Shown: piece after piece, positions 11,959 through 24,976 of the stretch
How the letters are laid out: every line of letters begins with the position of its first letter
How positions within the stretch are numbered: position 1 is the first letter of the stretch
Assembly (NCBI RefSeq): GCF_051020975.1
Contig: NW_027478166.1
Span: 13,083,501-13,147,500, forward strand
Direction: 5' to 3'
DNA: 64,000 nucleotides
Origin: Osmia lignaria lignaria
Taxonomy: Eukaryota > Arthropoda > Insecta > Hymenoptera > Megachilidae
Notes under the pieces: generated by a model
Told to the model about the DNA's origin: nothing
The model's database searches: none
The model's input: the letters and a program-made list of their open reading frames with translations, nothing else
Position numbers and translations under genes: made by a program

Positions 11959-14854
11959 CAACAAGAAGAAGAAATATCTCGAAATATGTCCGACAGGCCC
12001 CTTCCCTTGAGATAAATCTGCAAATATCTCGGAAACGAAGCGAGCTATGGCAAAATGTTTAGAGACCTTTCTTGTAGAGAATTAAGTTTCCTACTTTTTA
12101 TGTAATATGATATTTTTTGATCAGATGCGTAGTTCTCGAGATATATCAAGATATTTAAAAGTTCCGAAGCCGCACCAACATAATAGAGATACAGAAACAC
12201 CGTGGCCCCTTTCTTTGAGATAACTCTGCACTATTGCGCGCTGCAAATGCCACTTCCAGCTTAGCTGTGCAGAAGAAGAACAACAAGAAGAAGAAATATC
12301 TCGAAATATGTCCGTCAGGCCCCTTCCCTTGAGATAAATCTGCAAATATCTCGGAAACGAAGCGAGCTATGGCAAAATGTTAAGACACCTTTTTTGTAGA
12401 GAATTATGTTTCCTACAATTTATGGTCTATGATATTTTTTGATCAGAAGCGTAGTTTTCGAGATATATCGAGATATTTAAAAGTTCCGAAGCCGCACCAA
12501 CATAATAGAGATACAGAAACATCGTGGCCCCTTTCTTTGGGATAACTCTGCACTATTGCGAGCTGGAAATGCCACTTCCAGTTTAGCTGTGCAGAAGAAG
12601 AACAACAAGAAGAAGAAATATCTCGAAATATGTCCGTCAGGACCCTTCCCTTGAGATAAATCTGCAAATATCTCGGAAACGAAGCGAGCTATTGCAAAAC
12701 GTTAAGAGACCTTTTTTGTAGAGAATTAAGTTTCCTACTTTTTATGTTGTATGATATTTTTTATCAGAAGCGTAGTTTTCGAGATATATCGAGATATTTA
12801 ACAGTTCCGAAGCCGCACCAACATAATAGAGATACAGAAACACCGTGGCCCCTTTCTTTGGGATAACTCTGCACTATTGCGAGCTGCAAATGCCACTTCC
12901 AGCTTAGCTGTGCAGAAGAAGAACAACAAGAAGAAGAAATATCTCGAAATATGTCCGTCAGGCCCCTTCCCTTGAGATAAATATGCAAATATCTCGGAAA
13001 CGAAGAGAGCTATGGCAAAATGTTAAGAGACCTTTTTTGTAGAGAATTAAGTTTCCTACTTTTCAGGTTCTATGATATTTTTTGATCAGATGCGTAGTTC
13101 TCGAGATATATCAAGATATTTAAAAGTTCCGAAGCCGCACCAACATAATAGAGATACAGAAACACCGTGGCCCCTTTCTTTGAGATAACTCTGCACTATT
13201 GCGAGCTGTAAATGCCACTTCCAGCTTAGCTGTGCAGAAGAAGAACGACAAGAAGAAGAAATATCTCGAAATATGTCCGTCAGGCCCCTTCCCTTGAGAT
13301 ATATCTGCAAATATCTCGGAAACGAAGCGAGCTATGGCAAAATGTTAAGAGACCTTTTTTGTAGAGAATTATGTTTCCTACAATTTATGTTCTATGATAT
13401 TTTTTGATCAGAAGCGTAGTTTTCGAGATATATCGAGATATTTAAAAGCTCCGAAGCCGCACCAACATAATAGAGATACAGAAACATCGTGGCCCCTTTC
13501 TTTGGGATAACTCTGCACTATTGCGAGCTGGAAATGCCACTTCCAGTTTAGCTGTGCAGAAGAAGAACAACAAGAAGAAGAAATATCTCGAAATATGTCC
13601 GTCAGGACCCTTCCCTTGAGATAAATCTGCAAATATCTCGGAAACGAAGCGAGCTATTGCAAAACGTTAAGAGACCTTTTTTGTAGAGAATTAAGTTTCC
13701 TACTTTTTATGTTGTATGATATTTTTTATCAGAAGCGTAGTTTTCGAGATATATCGAGATATTTAAAAGTTCCGAAGCCGCACCAACATAATAGAGATGC
13801 AGAAACACCGTGGCCCCTTTCTTTGGGCTAACTCTGCACTATTGCGAGCTGCAAATGCCACTTCCAGCTTAGCTGTGCAGAAGAAGAACAACAAGAAGAA
13901 GAAATATCTCGAAATATGTCCGTCAGGCCACTTCCCTTGAGATAAATCTGCAAATATCTCGGAAACGAAGCGAGCTATGGCAAAATGTTAAGAGACCTTT
14001 TTTGTAGAGAATTAAGTTTCCTACTTTTTATGTTCGATGATATTTTTTGATCAGATGCGTAGTTCTCGAGATATATCAAGATATTTAAAAGTTCCGAAGC
14101 TGCACCAACATAATAGAGGTACAGAAACACCGTGGCCTCTTTCTTTGAGATAACTCTGCACTATTGCGAGCTGCAAATGCCGCTTCGAGCTTAGCTGTGC
14201 AGAAGAAGAACAACAAGAAGAAGAAATATCTCGAAATATGTCCGTCAGACCCCTTCCCTTGAGATGAATCTGCGAATATCTCGGAAACGAAGAGAGCTAT
14301 GGCAAAATGTTAAGAGACCTTTTTTGTAGAGAATTAAGTTTCCTACTTTTCAGGTTCTATGATATTTTTTGATCAGATGCGTAGTTCTCGAGATGTATCA
14401 AGATATTTAAAAGTTCCGAAGCCGCACCAACATAATAGAGATACAGAAACACCGTGGCCCCTTTCTTTGAGATAACTCTGCACTATTGCGAGCTGTAAAT
14501 GCCACTTCCAGCTTAGCTGTGCAGAAGAAGAACAACAAGAAGAAGAAATATCTCGAAATATGTCCGTCAGGCCCCTTCCCTTGAGATATATCTGCAAATA
14601 TCTCGGAAACGAAGCGAGCTATGGCAAAATGTTAAGAGACCTTTTTTGTAGAGAATTATGTTTCCTACAATTTATGTTCTATGATATTTTTTGATCAGAA
14701 GCGTAGTTTTCGAGATATATCGAGATATTTAAAAGCTCCGAAGCCGCACCAACATAATAGAGATACAGAAACATCGTGGCCCCTTTCTTTGGGATAACTC
14801 TGCACTATTGCGAGCTGGAAATGCCACTTCCAGTTTAGCTGTGCAGAAGAAGAA
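11959..14854. repeat. Higher-order repeat, 9 monomers, copy A (2,896 bp)
   Basis: The nine monomers start at 12121, 12443, 12764, 13086, 13408, 13729, 14051, 14373 and 14695. Each carries its own variants: TATGGTCTATG at 12121; CATCGTGG, CTGGAAATG and TTGCAAAACG at 12443 and 13408; TTAACAGTTCC at 12764; GAACGACAAG at 13086; GGGCTAACTC at 13729; GCCGCTTCGAGC with CTGCGAATATC at 14051; GAGATGTATC at 14373; and a chimera at 14695. Two of the nine monomers are 321 bp, so the period is 2,896 and not 2,898. The left edge is set by base 11958 (G) against 14854 (A). Confidence 0.93.
12443..12763. repeat. Type member of the 321-bp monomer lineage
   Basis: The boundary reads ATTTTTTATCAG in place of ATTTTTTGATCAG, a loss of one G that destroys TGATCA. 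Ten monomers share the loss: those starting at 12443, 13408, 15339, 16304, 18235, 19200, 20809, 22418, 23705 and 25299. All ten also carry CATCGTGG, CTGGAAATG, CCAGTTTAG, TTGCAAAACG and TATGTTGTATG. One ancestral deletion spread by multi-monomer duplication is the simplest reading. Confidence 0.9.
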
Positions 14855-15016
14855 CAACAAGAAGAAGAAATATCTCGAAATATGTCCGACAGGCCCCTTC
14901 CCTTGAGATAAATCTGCAAATATCTCGGAAACGAAGCGAGCTATGGCAAAATGTTTAGAGACCTTTCTTGTAGAGAATTAAGTTTCCTACTTTTTATGTA
15001 ATATGATATTTTTTGA
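14695..15016. repeat. Chimeric monomer at the A/B joint of the nine-monomer repeat
   Basis: The left part matches the monomer at 13408: AAAAGCTCCG, CATCGTGG, TTTGGGATAAC, CTGGAAATG and CCAGTTTAG. The right part matches the monomer at 11799: TCCGACAGG, GTTTAGAGACC, CTTTCTTG and TATGTAATATG. The switch lies between about 14,836 and 14,890, in the purine tract and AAATATCTCG region where the parents are nearly the same. The same chimera recurs at 17591. This is the expected product of an unequal exchange that created the 2,896-bp unit. Confidence 0.85.
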
Positions 15017-17750
15017 TCAGATGCGTAGTTCTCGAGATATATCAAGATATTTAAAAGTTCCGAAGCCGCACCAACATAATAGAGATACAGAAACACCGTG
15101 GCCCCTTTCTTTGAGATAACTCTGCACTATTGCGCGCTGCAAATGCCACTTCCAGCTTAGCTGTGCAGAAGAAGAACAACAAGAAGAAGAAATATCTCGA
15201 AATATGTCCGTCAGGCCCCTTCCCTTGAGATAAATCTGCAAATATCTCGGAAACGAAGCGAGCTATGCCAAAATGTTAAGACACCTTTTTTGTAGAGAAT
15301 TATGTTTCCTACAATTTATGGTCTATGATATTTTTTGATCAGAAGCGTAGTTTTCGAGATATATCGAGATATTTAAAAGTTCCGAAGCCGCACCAACATA
15401 ATAGAGATACAGAAACATCGTGGCCCCTTTCTTTGGGATAACTCTGCACTATTGCGAGCTGGAAATGCCACTTCCAGTTTAGCTGTGCAGAAGAAGAACA
15501 ACAAGAAGAAGAAATATCTCGAAATATGTCCGTCAGGACCCTTCCCTTGAGATAAATCTGCAAATATCTCGGAAACGAAGCGAGCTATTGCAAAACGTTA
15601 AGAGACCTTTTTTGTAGAGAATTAAGTTTCCTACTTTTTATGTTGTATGATATTTTTTATCAGAAGCGTAGTTTTCGAGATATATCGAGATATTTAACAG
15701 TTCCGAAGCCGCACCAACATAATAGAGATACAGAAACACCGTGGCCCCTTTCTTTGGGATAACTCTGCACTATTGCGAGCTGCAAATGCCACTTCCAGCT
15801 TAGCTGTGCAGAAGAAGAACAACAAGAAGAAGAAATATCTCGAAATATGTCCGTCAGGCCCCTTCCCTTGAGATAAATATGCAAATATCTCGGAAACGAA
15901 GAGAGCTATGGCAAAATGTTAAGAGACCTTTTTTGTAGAGAATTAAGTTTCCTACTTTTCAGGTTCTATGATATTTTTTGATCAGATGCGTAGTTCTCGA
16001 GATATATCAAGATATTTAAAAGTTCCGAAGCCGCACCAACATAATAGAGATACAGAAACACCGTGGCCCCTTTCTTTGAGATAACTCTGCACTATTGCGA
16101 GCTGTAAATGCCACTTCCAGCTTAGCTGTGCAGAAGAAGAACGACAAGAAGAAGAAATATCTCGAAATATGTCCGTCAGGCCCCTTCCCTTGAGATATAT
16201 CTGCAAATATCTCGGAAACGAAGCGAGCTATGGCAAAATGTTAAGAGACCTTTTTTGTAGAGAATTATGTTTCCTACAATTTATGTTCTATGATATTTTT
16301 TGATCAGAAGCGTAGTTTTCGAGATATATCGAGATATTTAAAAGCTCCGAAGCCGCACCAACATAATAGAGATACAGAAACATCGTGGCCCCTTTCTTTG
16401 GGATAACTCTGCACTATTGCGAGCTGGAAATGCCACTTCCAGTTTAGCTGTGCAGAAGAAGAACAACAAGAAGAAGAAATATCTCGAAATATGTCCGTCA
16501 GGACCCTTCCCTTGAGATAAATCTGCAAATATCTCGGAAACGAAGCGAGCTATTGCAAAACGTTAAGAGACCTTTTTTGTAGAGAATTAAGTTTCCTACT
16601 TTTTATGTTGTATGATATTTTTTATCAGAAGCGTAGTTTTCGAGATATATCGAGATATTTAAAAGTTCCGAAGCCGCACCAACATAATAGAGATGCAGAA
16701 ACACCGTGGCCCCTTTCTTTGGGCTAACTCTGCACTATTGCGAGCTGCAAATGCCACTTCCAGCTTAGCTGTGCAGAAGAAGAACAACAAGAAGAAGAAA
16801 TATCTCGAAATATGTCCGTCAGGCCACTTCCCTTGAGATAAATCTGCAAATATCTCGGAAACGAAGCGAGCTATGGCAAAATGTTAAGAGACCTTTTTTG
16901 TAGAGAATTAAGTTTCCTACTTTTTATGTTCGATGATATTTTTTGATCAGATGCGTAGTTCTCGAGATATATCAAGATATTTAAAAGTTCCGAAGCTGCA
17001 CCAACATAATAGAGGTACAGAAACACCGTGGCCTCTTTCTTTGAGATAACTCTGCACTATTGCGAGCTGCAAATGCCGCTTCGAGCTTAGCTGTGCAGAA
17101 GAAGAACAACAAGAAGAAGAAATATCTCGAAATATGTCCGTCAGACCCCTTCCCTTGAGATGAATCTGCGAATATCTCGGAAACGAAGAGAGCTATGGCA
17201 AAATGTTAAGAGACCTTTTTTGTAGAGAATTAAGTTTCCTACTTTTCAGGTTCTATGATATTTTTTGATCAGATGCGTAGTTCTCGAGATGTATCAAGAT
17301 ATTTAAAAGTTCCGAAGCCGCACCAACATAATAGAGATACAGAAACACCGTGGCCCCTTTCTTTGAGATAACTCTGCACTATTGCGAGCTGTAAATGCCA
17401 CTTCCAGCTTAGCTGTGCAGAAGAAGAACAACAAGAAGAAGAAATATCTCGAAATATGTCCGTCAGGCCCCTTCCCTTGAGATATATCTGCAAATATCTC
17501 GGAAACGAAGCGAGCTATGGCAAAATGTTAAGAGACCTTTTTTGTAGAGAATTATGTTTCCTACAATTTATGTTCTATGATATTTTTTGATCAGAAGCGT
17601 AGTTTTCGAGATATATCGAGATATTTAAAAGCTCCGAAGCCGCACCAACATAATAGAGATACAGAAACATCGTGGCCCCTTTCTTTGGGATAACTCTGCA
17701 CTATTGCGAGCTGGAAATGCCACTTCCAGTTTAGCTGTGCAGAAGAAGAA
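14855..17750. repeat. Higher-order repeat, 9 monomers, copy B (2,896 bp)
   Basis: Monomer starts are 15017, 15339, 15660, 15982, 16304, 16625, 16947, 17269 and 17591, each matching its partner 2,896 bp upstream. The one difference from copy A that I found is C at 15268 (GCTATGCCAAAATG) against G at 12372. I compared lines by eye, so a few more could exist. Identity is near 99.9%, far higher than between neighbouring monomers within the unit. Confidence 0.93.
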
Positions 17751-20084
17751 CAACAAGAAGAAGAAATATCTCGAAATATGTCCGACAGGCCCCTTCCCTT
17801 GAGATAAATCTGCAAATATCTCGGAAACGAAGCGAGCTATGGCAAAATGTTTAGAGACCTTTCTTGTAGAGAATTAAGTTTCCTACTTTTTATGTAATAT
17901 GATATTTTTTGATCAGATGCGTAGTTCTCGAGATATATCAAGATATTTAAAAGTTCCGAAGCCGCACCAACATAATAGAGATACAGAAACACCGTGGCCC
18001 CTTTCTTTGAGATAACTCTGCACTATTGCGCGCTGCAAATGCCACTTCCAGCTTAGCTGTGCAGAAGAAGAACAACAAGAAGAAGAAATATCTCGAAATA
18101 TGTCCGTCAGGCCCCTTCCCTTGAGATAAATCTGCAAATATCTCGGAAACGAAGCGAGCTATGGCAAAATGTTAAGACACCTTTTTTGTAGAGAATTATG
18201 TTTCCTACAATTTATGGTCTATGATATTTTTTGATCAGAAGCGTAGTTTTCGAGATATATCGAGATATTTAAAAGTTCCGAAGCCGCACCAACATAATAG
18301 AGATACAGAAACATCGTGGCCCCTTTCTTTGGGATAACTCTGCACTATTGCGAGCTGGAAATGCCACTTCCAGTTTAGCTGTGCAGAAGAAGAACAACAA
18401 GAAGAAGAAATATCTCGAAATATGTCCGTCAGGACCCTTCCCTTGAGATAAATCTGCAAATATCTCGGAAACGAAGCGAGCTATTGCAAAACGTTAAGAG
18501 ACCTTTTTTGTAGAGAATTAAGTTTCCTACTTTTTATGTTGTATGATATTTTTTATCAGAAGCGTAGTTTTCGAGATATATCGAGATATTTAACAGTTCC
18601 GAAGCCGCACCAACATAATAGAGATACAGAAACACCGTGGCCCCTTTCTTTGGGATAACTCTGCACTATTGCGAGCTGCAAATGCCACTTCCAGCTTAGC
18701 TGTGCAGAAGAAGAACAACAAGAAGAAGAAATATCTCGAAATATGTCCGTCAGGCCCCTTCCCTTGAGATAAATATGCAAATATCTCGGAAACGAAGAGA
18801 GCTATGGCAAAATGTTAAGAGACCTTTTTTGTAGAGAATTAAGTTTCCTACTTTTCAGGTTCTATGATATTTTTTGATCAGATGCGTAGTTCTCGAGATA
18901 TATCAAGATATTTAAAAGTTCCGAAGCCGCACCAACATAATAGAGATACAGAAACACCGTGGCCCCTTTCTTTGAGATAACTCTGCACTATTGCGAGCTG
19001 TAAATGCCACTTCCAGCTTAGCTGTGCAGAAGAAGAACGACAAGAAGAAGAAATATCTCGAAATATGTCCGTCAGGCCCCTTCCCTTGAGATATATCTGC
19101 AAATATCTCGGAAACGAAGCGAGCTATGGCAAAATGTTAAGAGACCTTTTTTGTAGAGAATTATGTTTCCTACAATTTATGTTCTATGATATTTTTTGAT
19201 CAGAAGCGTAGTTTTCGAGATATATCGAGATATTTAAAAGCTCCGAAGCCGCACCAACATAATAGAGATACAGAAACATCGTGGCCCCTTTCTTTGGGAT
19301 AACTCTGCACTATTGCGAGCTGGAAATGCCACTTCCAGTTTAGCTGTGCAGAAGAAGAACAACAAGAAGAAGAAATATCTCGAAATATGTCCGTCAGGAC
19401 CCTTCCCTTGAGATAAATCTGCAAATATCTCGGAAACGAAGCGAGCTATTGCAAAACGTTAAGAGACCTTTTTTGTAGAGAATTAAGTTTCCTACTTTTT
19501 ATGTTGTATGATATTTTTTATCAGAAGCGTAGTTTTCGAGATATATCGAGATATTTAAAAGTTCCGAAGCCGCACCAACATAATAGAGATACAGAAACAC
19601 CGTGGCCCCTTTCTTTGGGCTAACTCTGCACTATTGCGAGCTGCAAATGCCACTTCCAGCTTAGCTGTGCAGAAGAAGAACAACAAGAAGAAGAAATATC
19701 TCGAAATATGTCCGTCAGGCCACTTCCCTTGAGATAAATCTGCAAATATCTCGGAAACGAAGCGAGCTATGGCAAAATGTTAAGAGACCTTTTTTGTAGA
19801 GAATTAAGTTTCCTACTTTTTATGTTCGATGATATTTTTTGATCAGATGCGTAGTTCTCGAGATATATCAAGATATTTAAAAGTTCCGAAGCTGCACCAA
19901 CATAATAGAGGTACAGAAACACCGTGGCCTCTTTCTTTGAGATAACTCTGCACTATTGCGAGCTGCAAATGCCGCTTCGAGCTTAGCTGTGCAGAAGAAG
20001 AACAACAAGAAGAAGAAATATCTCGAAATATGTCCGTCAGACCCCTTCCCTTGAGATGAATCTGCGAATATCTCGGAAACGAAG
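17751..20084. repeat. Higher-order repeat, partial copy C (2,334 bp)
   Basis: Monomer starts are 17913, 18235, 18556, 18878, 19200, 19521 and 19843. The match to copy B ends at 20085 (GAAGCGAGC against GAAGAGAGC), followed by many differences, such as AAGAGCCCG near 20105. One difference from copies A and B is A at 19591, where both others have G (13799, 16695). The monomers after 20085 resemble the last two of the unit but are not the same copies. Confidence 0.92.
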
Positions 20085-21773
20085 CGAGCTATTGCAAAAT
20101 GTTAAGAGCCCGTTTTTGTAGAGAATTATGTTTCCTACTTTTTATGTTCTATGATATTTTTTGAGCAGACGCGTAGTTCTCGAGATATATCAAGATATTT
20201 AAAAGTTCCGAAGCCGCACCAACATAATAGAGATACAGAAACACCGTGGCCCCTTTCTTTGAGATAACTCTGCACTATTGCGAGCTGCAAATGCCACTTC
20301 CAGCTTAGCTGTGCAGAAGAAGAACAACAAGAAGAAGAAATATCTCGAAATATGTCCGTCAGGCCCCTTCCCTTGAGATAAATATGCAAATATCTCGGAA
20401 ACGAAGAGAGCTATGGCAAAATGTTAAGACACCTTTTTTGTAGAGAATTAAGTTTCCTACTTTTCAGGTTCTATGATATTTTTTGATCAGATGCGTAGTT
20501 CTCGAGATATATCAAGATATTTAAAAGTTCCGAAGCCGCACCAACATAATAGAGATACAGAAACACCGTGGCCCCTTTCTTTGAGATAACTCTGCACTAT
20601 TGCGAGCTGTAAATGCCACTTCCAGCTTAGCTGTGCAGAAGAAGAACAACAAGAAGAAGAAATATCTCGAAATATGTCCGTCAGGCCCCTTCCCTTGAGA
20701 TATATCTGCAAATATCTCGGAAACGAAGCGAGCTATGGCAAAATGTTAAGAGACCTTTTTTGTAGAGAATTATGTTTCCTACAATTTATGTTCTATGATA
20801 TTTTTTGATCAGAAGCGTAGTTTTCGAGATATATCGAGATATTTAAAAGCTCCGAAGCCGCACCAACATAATAGAGATACAGAAACATCGTGGCCCCTTT
20901 CTTTGGGATAACTCTGCACTATTGCGAGCTGGAAATGCCACTTCCAGTTTAGCTGTGCAGAAGAAGAACAACAAGAAGAAGAAATATCTCGAAATATGTC
21001 CGTCAGGACCCTTCCCTTGAGATAAATCTGCAAATATCTCGGAAACGAAGCGAGCTATTGCAAAACGTTAAGAGACCTTTTTTGTAGAGAATTAAGTTTC
21101 CTACTTTTTATGTTGTATGATATTTTTTATCAGAAGCGTAGTTTTGGAGATATATCGAGATATTTAAAAGTTCCGAAGCCGCACCAACATAATAGAGATA
21201 CAGAAACACCGTGGCCCCTTTCTTTGGGATAACTCTGCACTATTGCGTGCTGCAAATGCCACTTCCAGCTTAGCTGTGCAGAAGAAGAACAACAAGAAGA
21301 AGAAATATCTCGAAATATATCCGTCAGGCCACTTCCCTTGAGATAAATCTGCAAATATCTCGGAAACGAAGCGAGCTATGGCAAAATGTTAAGAGACCTT
21401 TTTTGTAGAGAATTAAGTTTCCTACTTTTTATGTTCGATGATATTTTTTGATCAGATGCGTAGTTCTCGAGATATATCAAGATATTTAAAAGTTCCGAAG
21501 CTGCACCAACATAATAGAGGTACAGAAACACCGTGGCCTCTTTCTTTGAGATAACTCTGCACTATTGCGAGCTGCAAATGCCACTTCGAGCTTAGCTGTG
21601 CAGAAGAAGAACAACAAGAAGAAGAACTATCTCGAAATATGTCCGTCAGACCCCTTCCCTTGAGATGAATCTGCAAATATCTCGGAAACGAAGCGAACTA
21701 TGGCAAAATGTTAAGAGACCTTTTTTGTAGAGAATTAAGTTTCCTACTTTTTATGTTCGATGATATTTTTTGA
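20085..21773. repeat. Diverged satellite segment after the nine-monomer repeat
   Basis: Monomer starts are 20165, 20487, 20809, 21130 and 21452. The first has lost the usual TGATCA joint (TTTTTTGAGCAGACG at about 20157-20171). The copy at 20809 belongs to the 321-bp lineage of 13408, and 21130 carries GCGTGCTGC. Their order is like the end of the nine-monomer unit, which suggests descent from an older version of it. Confidence 0.75.
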
Positions 21774-23060
21774 TCAGATGCGTAGTTCTCGAGATATATC
21801 AAGATATTTAAAAGTTCCGAAGCTGCACCAACATAATAGAGGTACAGAAACACCGTGGCCTATTTCTTTGAGATAACTCTGCACTATTGCGAGCTGCAAA
21901 TGCCGCTTCGAGCTTAGCTGTGCAGAAGAAGAACAACAAGAAGAAGAAATATCTCGAAATATGTCCGTCAGACCCCTTCCCTTGAGATGAATCTGCGAAT
22001 ATCTCGGAAACGAAGCGCGATATGGCAAAATGTTAAGAGACCTTTTTTGTAGAGAATAATGTTTCCTACAATTTACGTTCTATGATATTTTTTGATCAGA
22101 AGCGTAGTTTTCGAGATATATCGAGATATTTAAAAGTTCCGAAGCCGCACCAACATAATAGAGATACAGAAACACCGTGGCCCCTTTCTTTGAGATAACT
22201 CTGCACTATTCCGACCTGCAAATGCCACTTCCAGCTCAGCTGTGCAGAAGAAGAACAACAAGAAGAAGAAATATCTCGAAATATGTCCGTCAGGCCCCTT
22301 CCCTTGAGATAAATCTGCAAATATCTCGGAAACGAAGCGAGCTATGGCAAAATGTTAAGAGACCTTTTTTGTAGAGAATTATGTTTCCTACAATTTATGT
22401 TCTGTGATATTTTTTGATCAGAAGCGTAGTTTTCGAGATATATCGAGATATTTAAAAGTTCCGAAGCCGCACCAACATAATAGAGATACAGAAACATCGT
22501 GGCCCCTTTCTTTGGGATAACTCTGCACTATTGCGAGCTGGAAATGCCACTTCCAGTTTAGCTGTGCAGAAGAAGAACAACAAGAAGAAGAAATATCTCG
22601 AAATATGTCCGTCAGGACCCTTCCCTTGAGATAAATCTGCAAATATCTCGGAAACGAAGCGAGCTATTGCAAAACGTTAAGAGACCTTTTTTGTAGAGAA
22701 TTAAGTTTCCTACTTTTTATGTTGTATGATATTTTTTATCAGAAGCGTAGTTTTCGAGATATATCGAGATATTTAAAAGTTCCGAAGCCGCACCAACATA
22801 ATAGAGATACAGAAACACCGTGGCCCCTTTCTTTGGGATAACTCTGCACTATTGCGAGCTGCAAATGCCACTTCCAGCTTAGCTGTGCAGAAGAAGAACA
22901 ACAAGAAGAAGAAATATCTCGAAATATGTCCGTCAGGCCACTTCCCTTGAGATAAATCTGCAAATATCTCGGAAACGAAGCGAGCTATGGCAAAATGTTA
23001 AGCGACCTTTTTTGTAGAGAATTAAGTTTCCTACTTTTTATGTTCGATGATATTTTTTGA
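21774..23060. repeat. Four-monomer repeat, copy 1 (1,287 bp)
   Basis: Monomers at 21774, 22096, 22418 and 22739. Markers are GGCCTATTTC with GAATAATGTTTCC in the first, CGACCTGCAAATG with CAGCTCAGC in the second, CATCGTGG with a 1-base loss in the third, and GGCCACTTCCC in the fourth. The same order follows at an offset of 1,287. One monomer is 321 bp, which explains the odd period. Confidence 0.85.
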
Positions 23061-24347
23061 TCAGATGCGTAGTTCTCGAGATATATCAAGATATTTAAAA
23101 GTTCCGAAGCTGCACCAACATAATAGAGGTACAGAAACACCGTGGCCTATTTCTTTGAGATAACTCTGCACTATTGCGAGCTGCAAATGCCGCTTCGAGC
23201 TTAGCTGTGCAGAAGAAGAACAACAAGAAGAAGAAATATCTCGAAATATGTCCGTCAGACCCCTTCCCTTGAGATGAATCTGCGAATATCTCGGAAACGA
23301 AGCGAGCTATGGCAAAATGTTAAGAGACCTTTTTTGTAGAGAATAATGTTTCCTACAATTTACGTTCTATGATATTTTTTGATCAGAAGCGTAGTTTTCG
23401 AGATATATCGAGATATTTAAAAGTTCCGAAGCCGCACCAACATAATAGAGATACAGAAACACCGTGGCCCCTTTCTTTGAGATAACTCTGCACTATTGCG
23501 ACCTGCAAATGCCACTTCCAGCTCAGCTGTGCAGAAGAAGAACAACAAGAAGAAGAAATATCTCGAAATATGTCCGTCAGGCCCCTTCCCTTGAGATAAA
23601 TCTGCAAATATCTCGGAAAGGAAGCGAGCTATGGCAAAATGTTAAGAGACCTTTTTTGTAGAGAATTATGTTTCATACAATTTATGTTGTGTGATATTTT
23701 TTGATCAGAAGCGTAGTTTTCGAGATATATCGAGATATTTAAAAGTTCCGAAGCCGCACCAACATAATAGAGATACAGAAACATCGTGGCCCCTTTCTTT
23801 GGGATAACTCTGCACTATTGCGAGCTGGAAATGCCACTTCCAGTTTAGCTGTGCAGAAGAAGAACAACAAGAAGAAGAAATATCTCGAAATATGTCCGTC
23901 AGGACCCTTCCCTTGAGATAAATCTGCAAATATCTCGGAAACGAAGCGAGCTATTGCAAAACGTTAAGAGACCTTTTTTGTAGAGAATTAAGTTTCCTAC
24001 TTTTTATGTTGTATGATATTTTTTATCAGAAGCGTAGTTTTCGAGATATATCGAGATATTTAAAAGTTCCGAAGCCGCACCAACATAATAGAGATACAGA
24101 AACACCGTGGCCCCTTTCTTTGGGATAACTCTGCACTATTGCGAGCTGCAAATGCCACTTCCAGCTTAGCTGTGCAGAAGAAGAACAACAAGAAGAAGAA
24201 ATATCTCGAAATATGTCCGTCAGGCCACTTCCCTTGAGATAAATCTGCAAATATCTCGGAAACGAAGCGAGCTATGGCAAAATGTTAATAGACCTTTTTT
24301 GTAGAGAATTAAGTTTCCTACTTTTTATGTTCGATGATATTTTTTGA
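23061..24347. repeat. Four-monomer repeat, copy 2 (1,287 bp)
   Basis: Monomers at 23061, 23383, 23705 and 24026 match copy 1 in order. Private changes include GGAAAGGAAGCG near 23617 and TTTCATACAATTTATGTTGTG near 23671. Confidence 0.85.
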
Positions 24348-24976
24348 TCAGATGCGTAGTTCTCGAGATATATCAAGATATTTAAAAGTTCCGAAGCTGC
24401 ACCAACATAATAGAGGTACAGAAACACCGTGGCCTCTTTCTTTGAGATAACTCTGCACTATTGCGAGCTGCAAATGCCACTTCGAGCTTAGCTGTGCAGA
24501 AGAAGAAATATCTCGAAATATGTCCGTCAGACCCCTTCCCTTGAGATAAATATGCAAATATCTCGGAAACGAAGAGAGCTATGGCAAAATGTTAAGAGAC
24601 CTTTTTTGTAGAGAATTAAGTTTCCTACTTTTCAGGTTCTATGATATTTTTTGATCAGATGCGTAGTTCTCGAGATATATCAAGATATTTAAAAGTTCCG
24701 AAGCTGCACCAACATAATAGAGGTACAGAAACACCGTGGCCTCTTTCTTTGAGATAACTCTGCACTATTGCGAGCTGCAAATGCCACTTCCAGCTTAGCT
24801 GTGCAGAAGAAGAACGACAAGAAGAAGAAATATCTCGAAATATGTCCGTCAGGCCCCTTCCCTTGAGATGAATCTGCAAATATCTCGGAAACGAAGCGAA
24901 CTATGGCAAAATGTTAAGAGACCTTTTTTGTAGAGAATTAAGTTTCCTACTTTTTATGTTCGATGATATTTTTTGA
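24348..24976. repeat. Two interposed monomers, one of 307 bp
   Basis: The monomer at 24348 lacks 15 bases of the purine tract (join within 24499-24509), and the one at 24655 is full length with GAACGACAAG. They separate the second and third copies of the four-monomer unit. Confidence 0.85.

Noticed and set aside
22177..22374. A 65-codon plus-strand frame (also at 23464)
   Set aside because: Starts at GTG and ends in the T-run TAG. It exists only in the two CGACCTGC monomers and has no ATG start or gene context.
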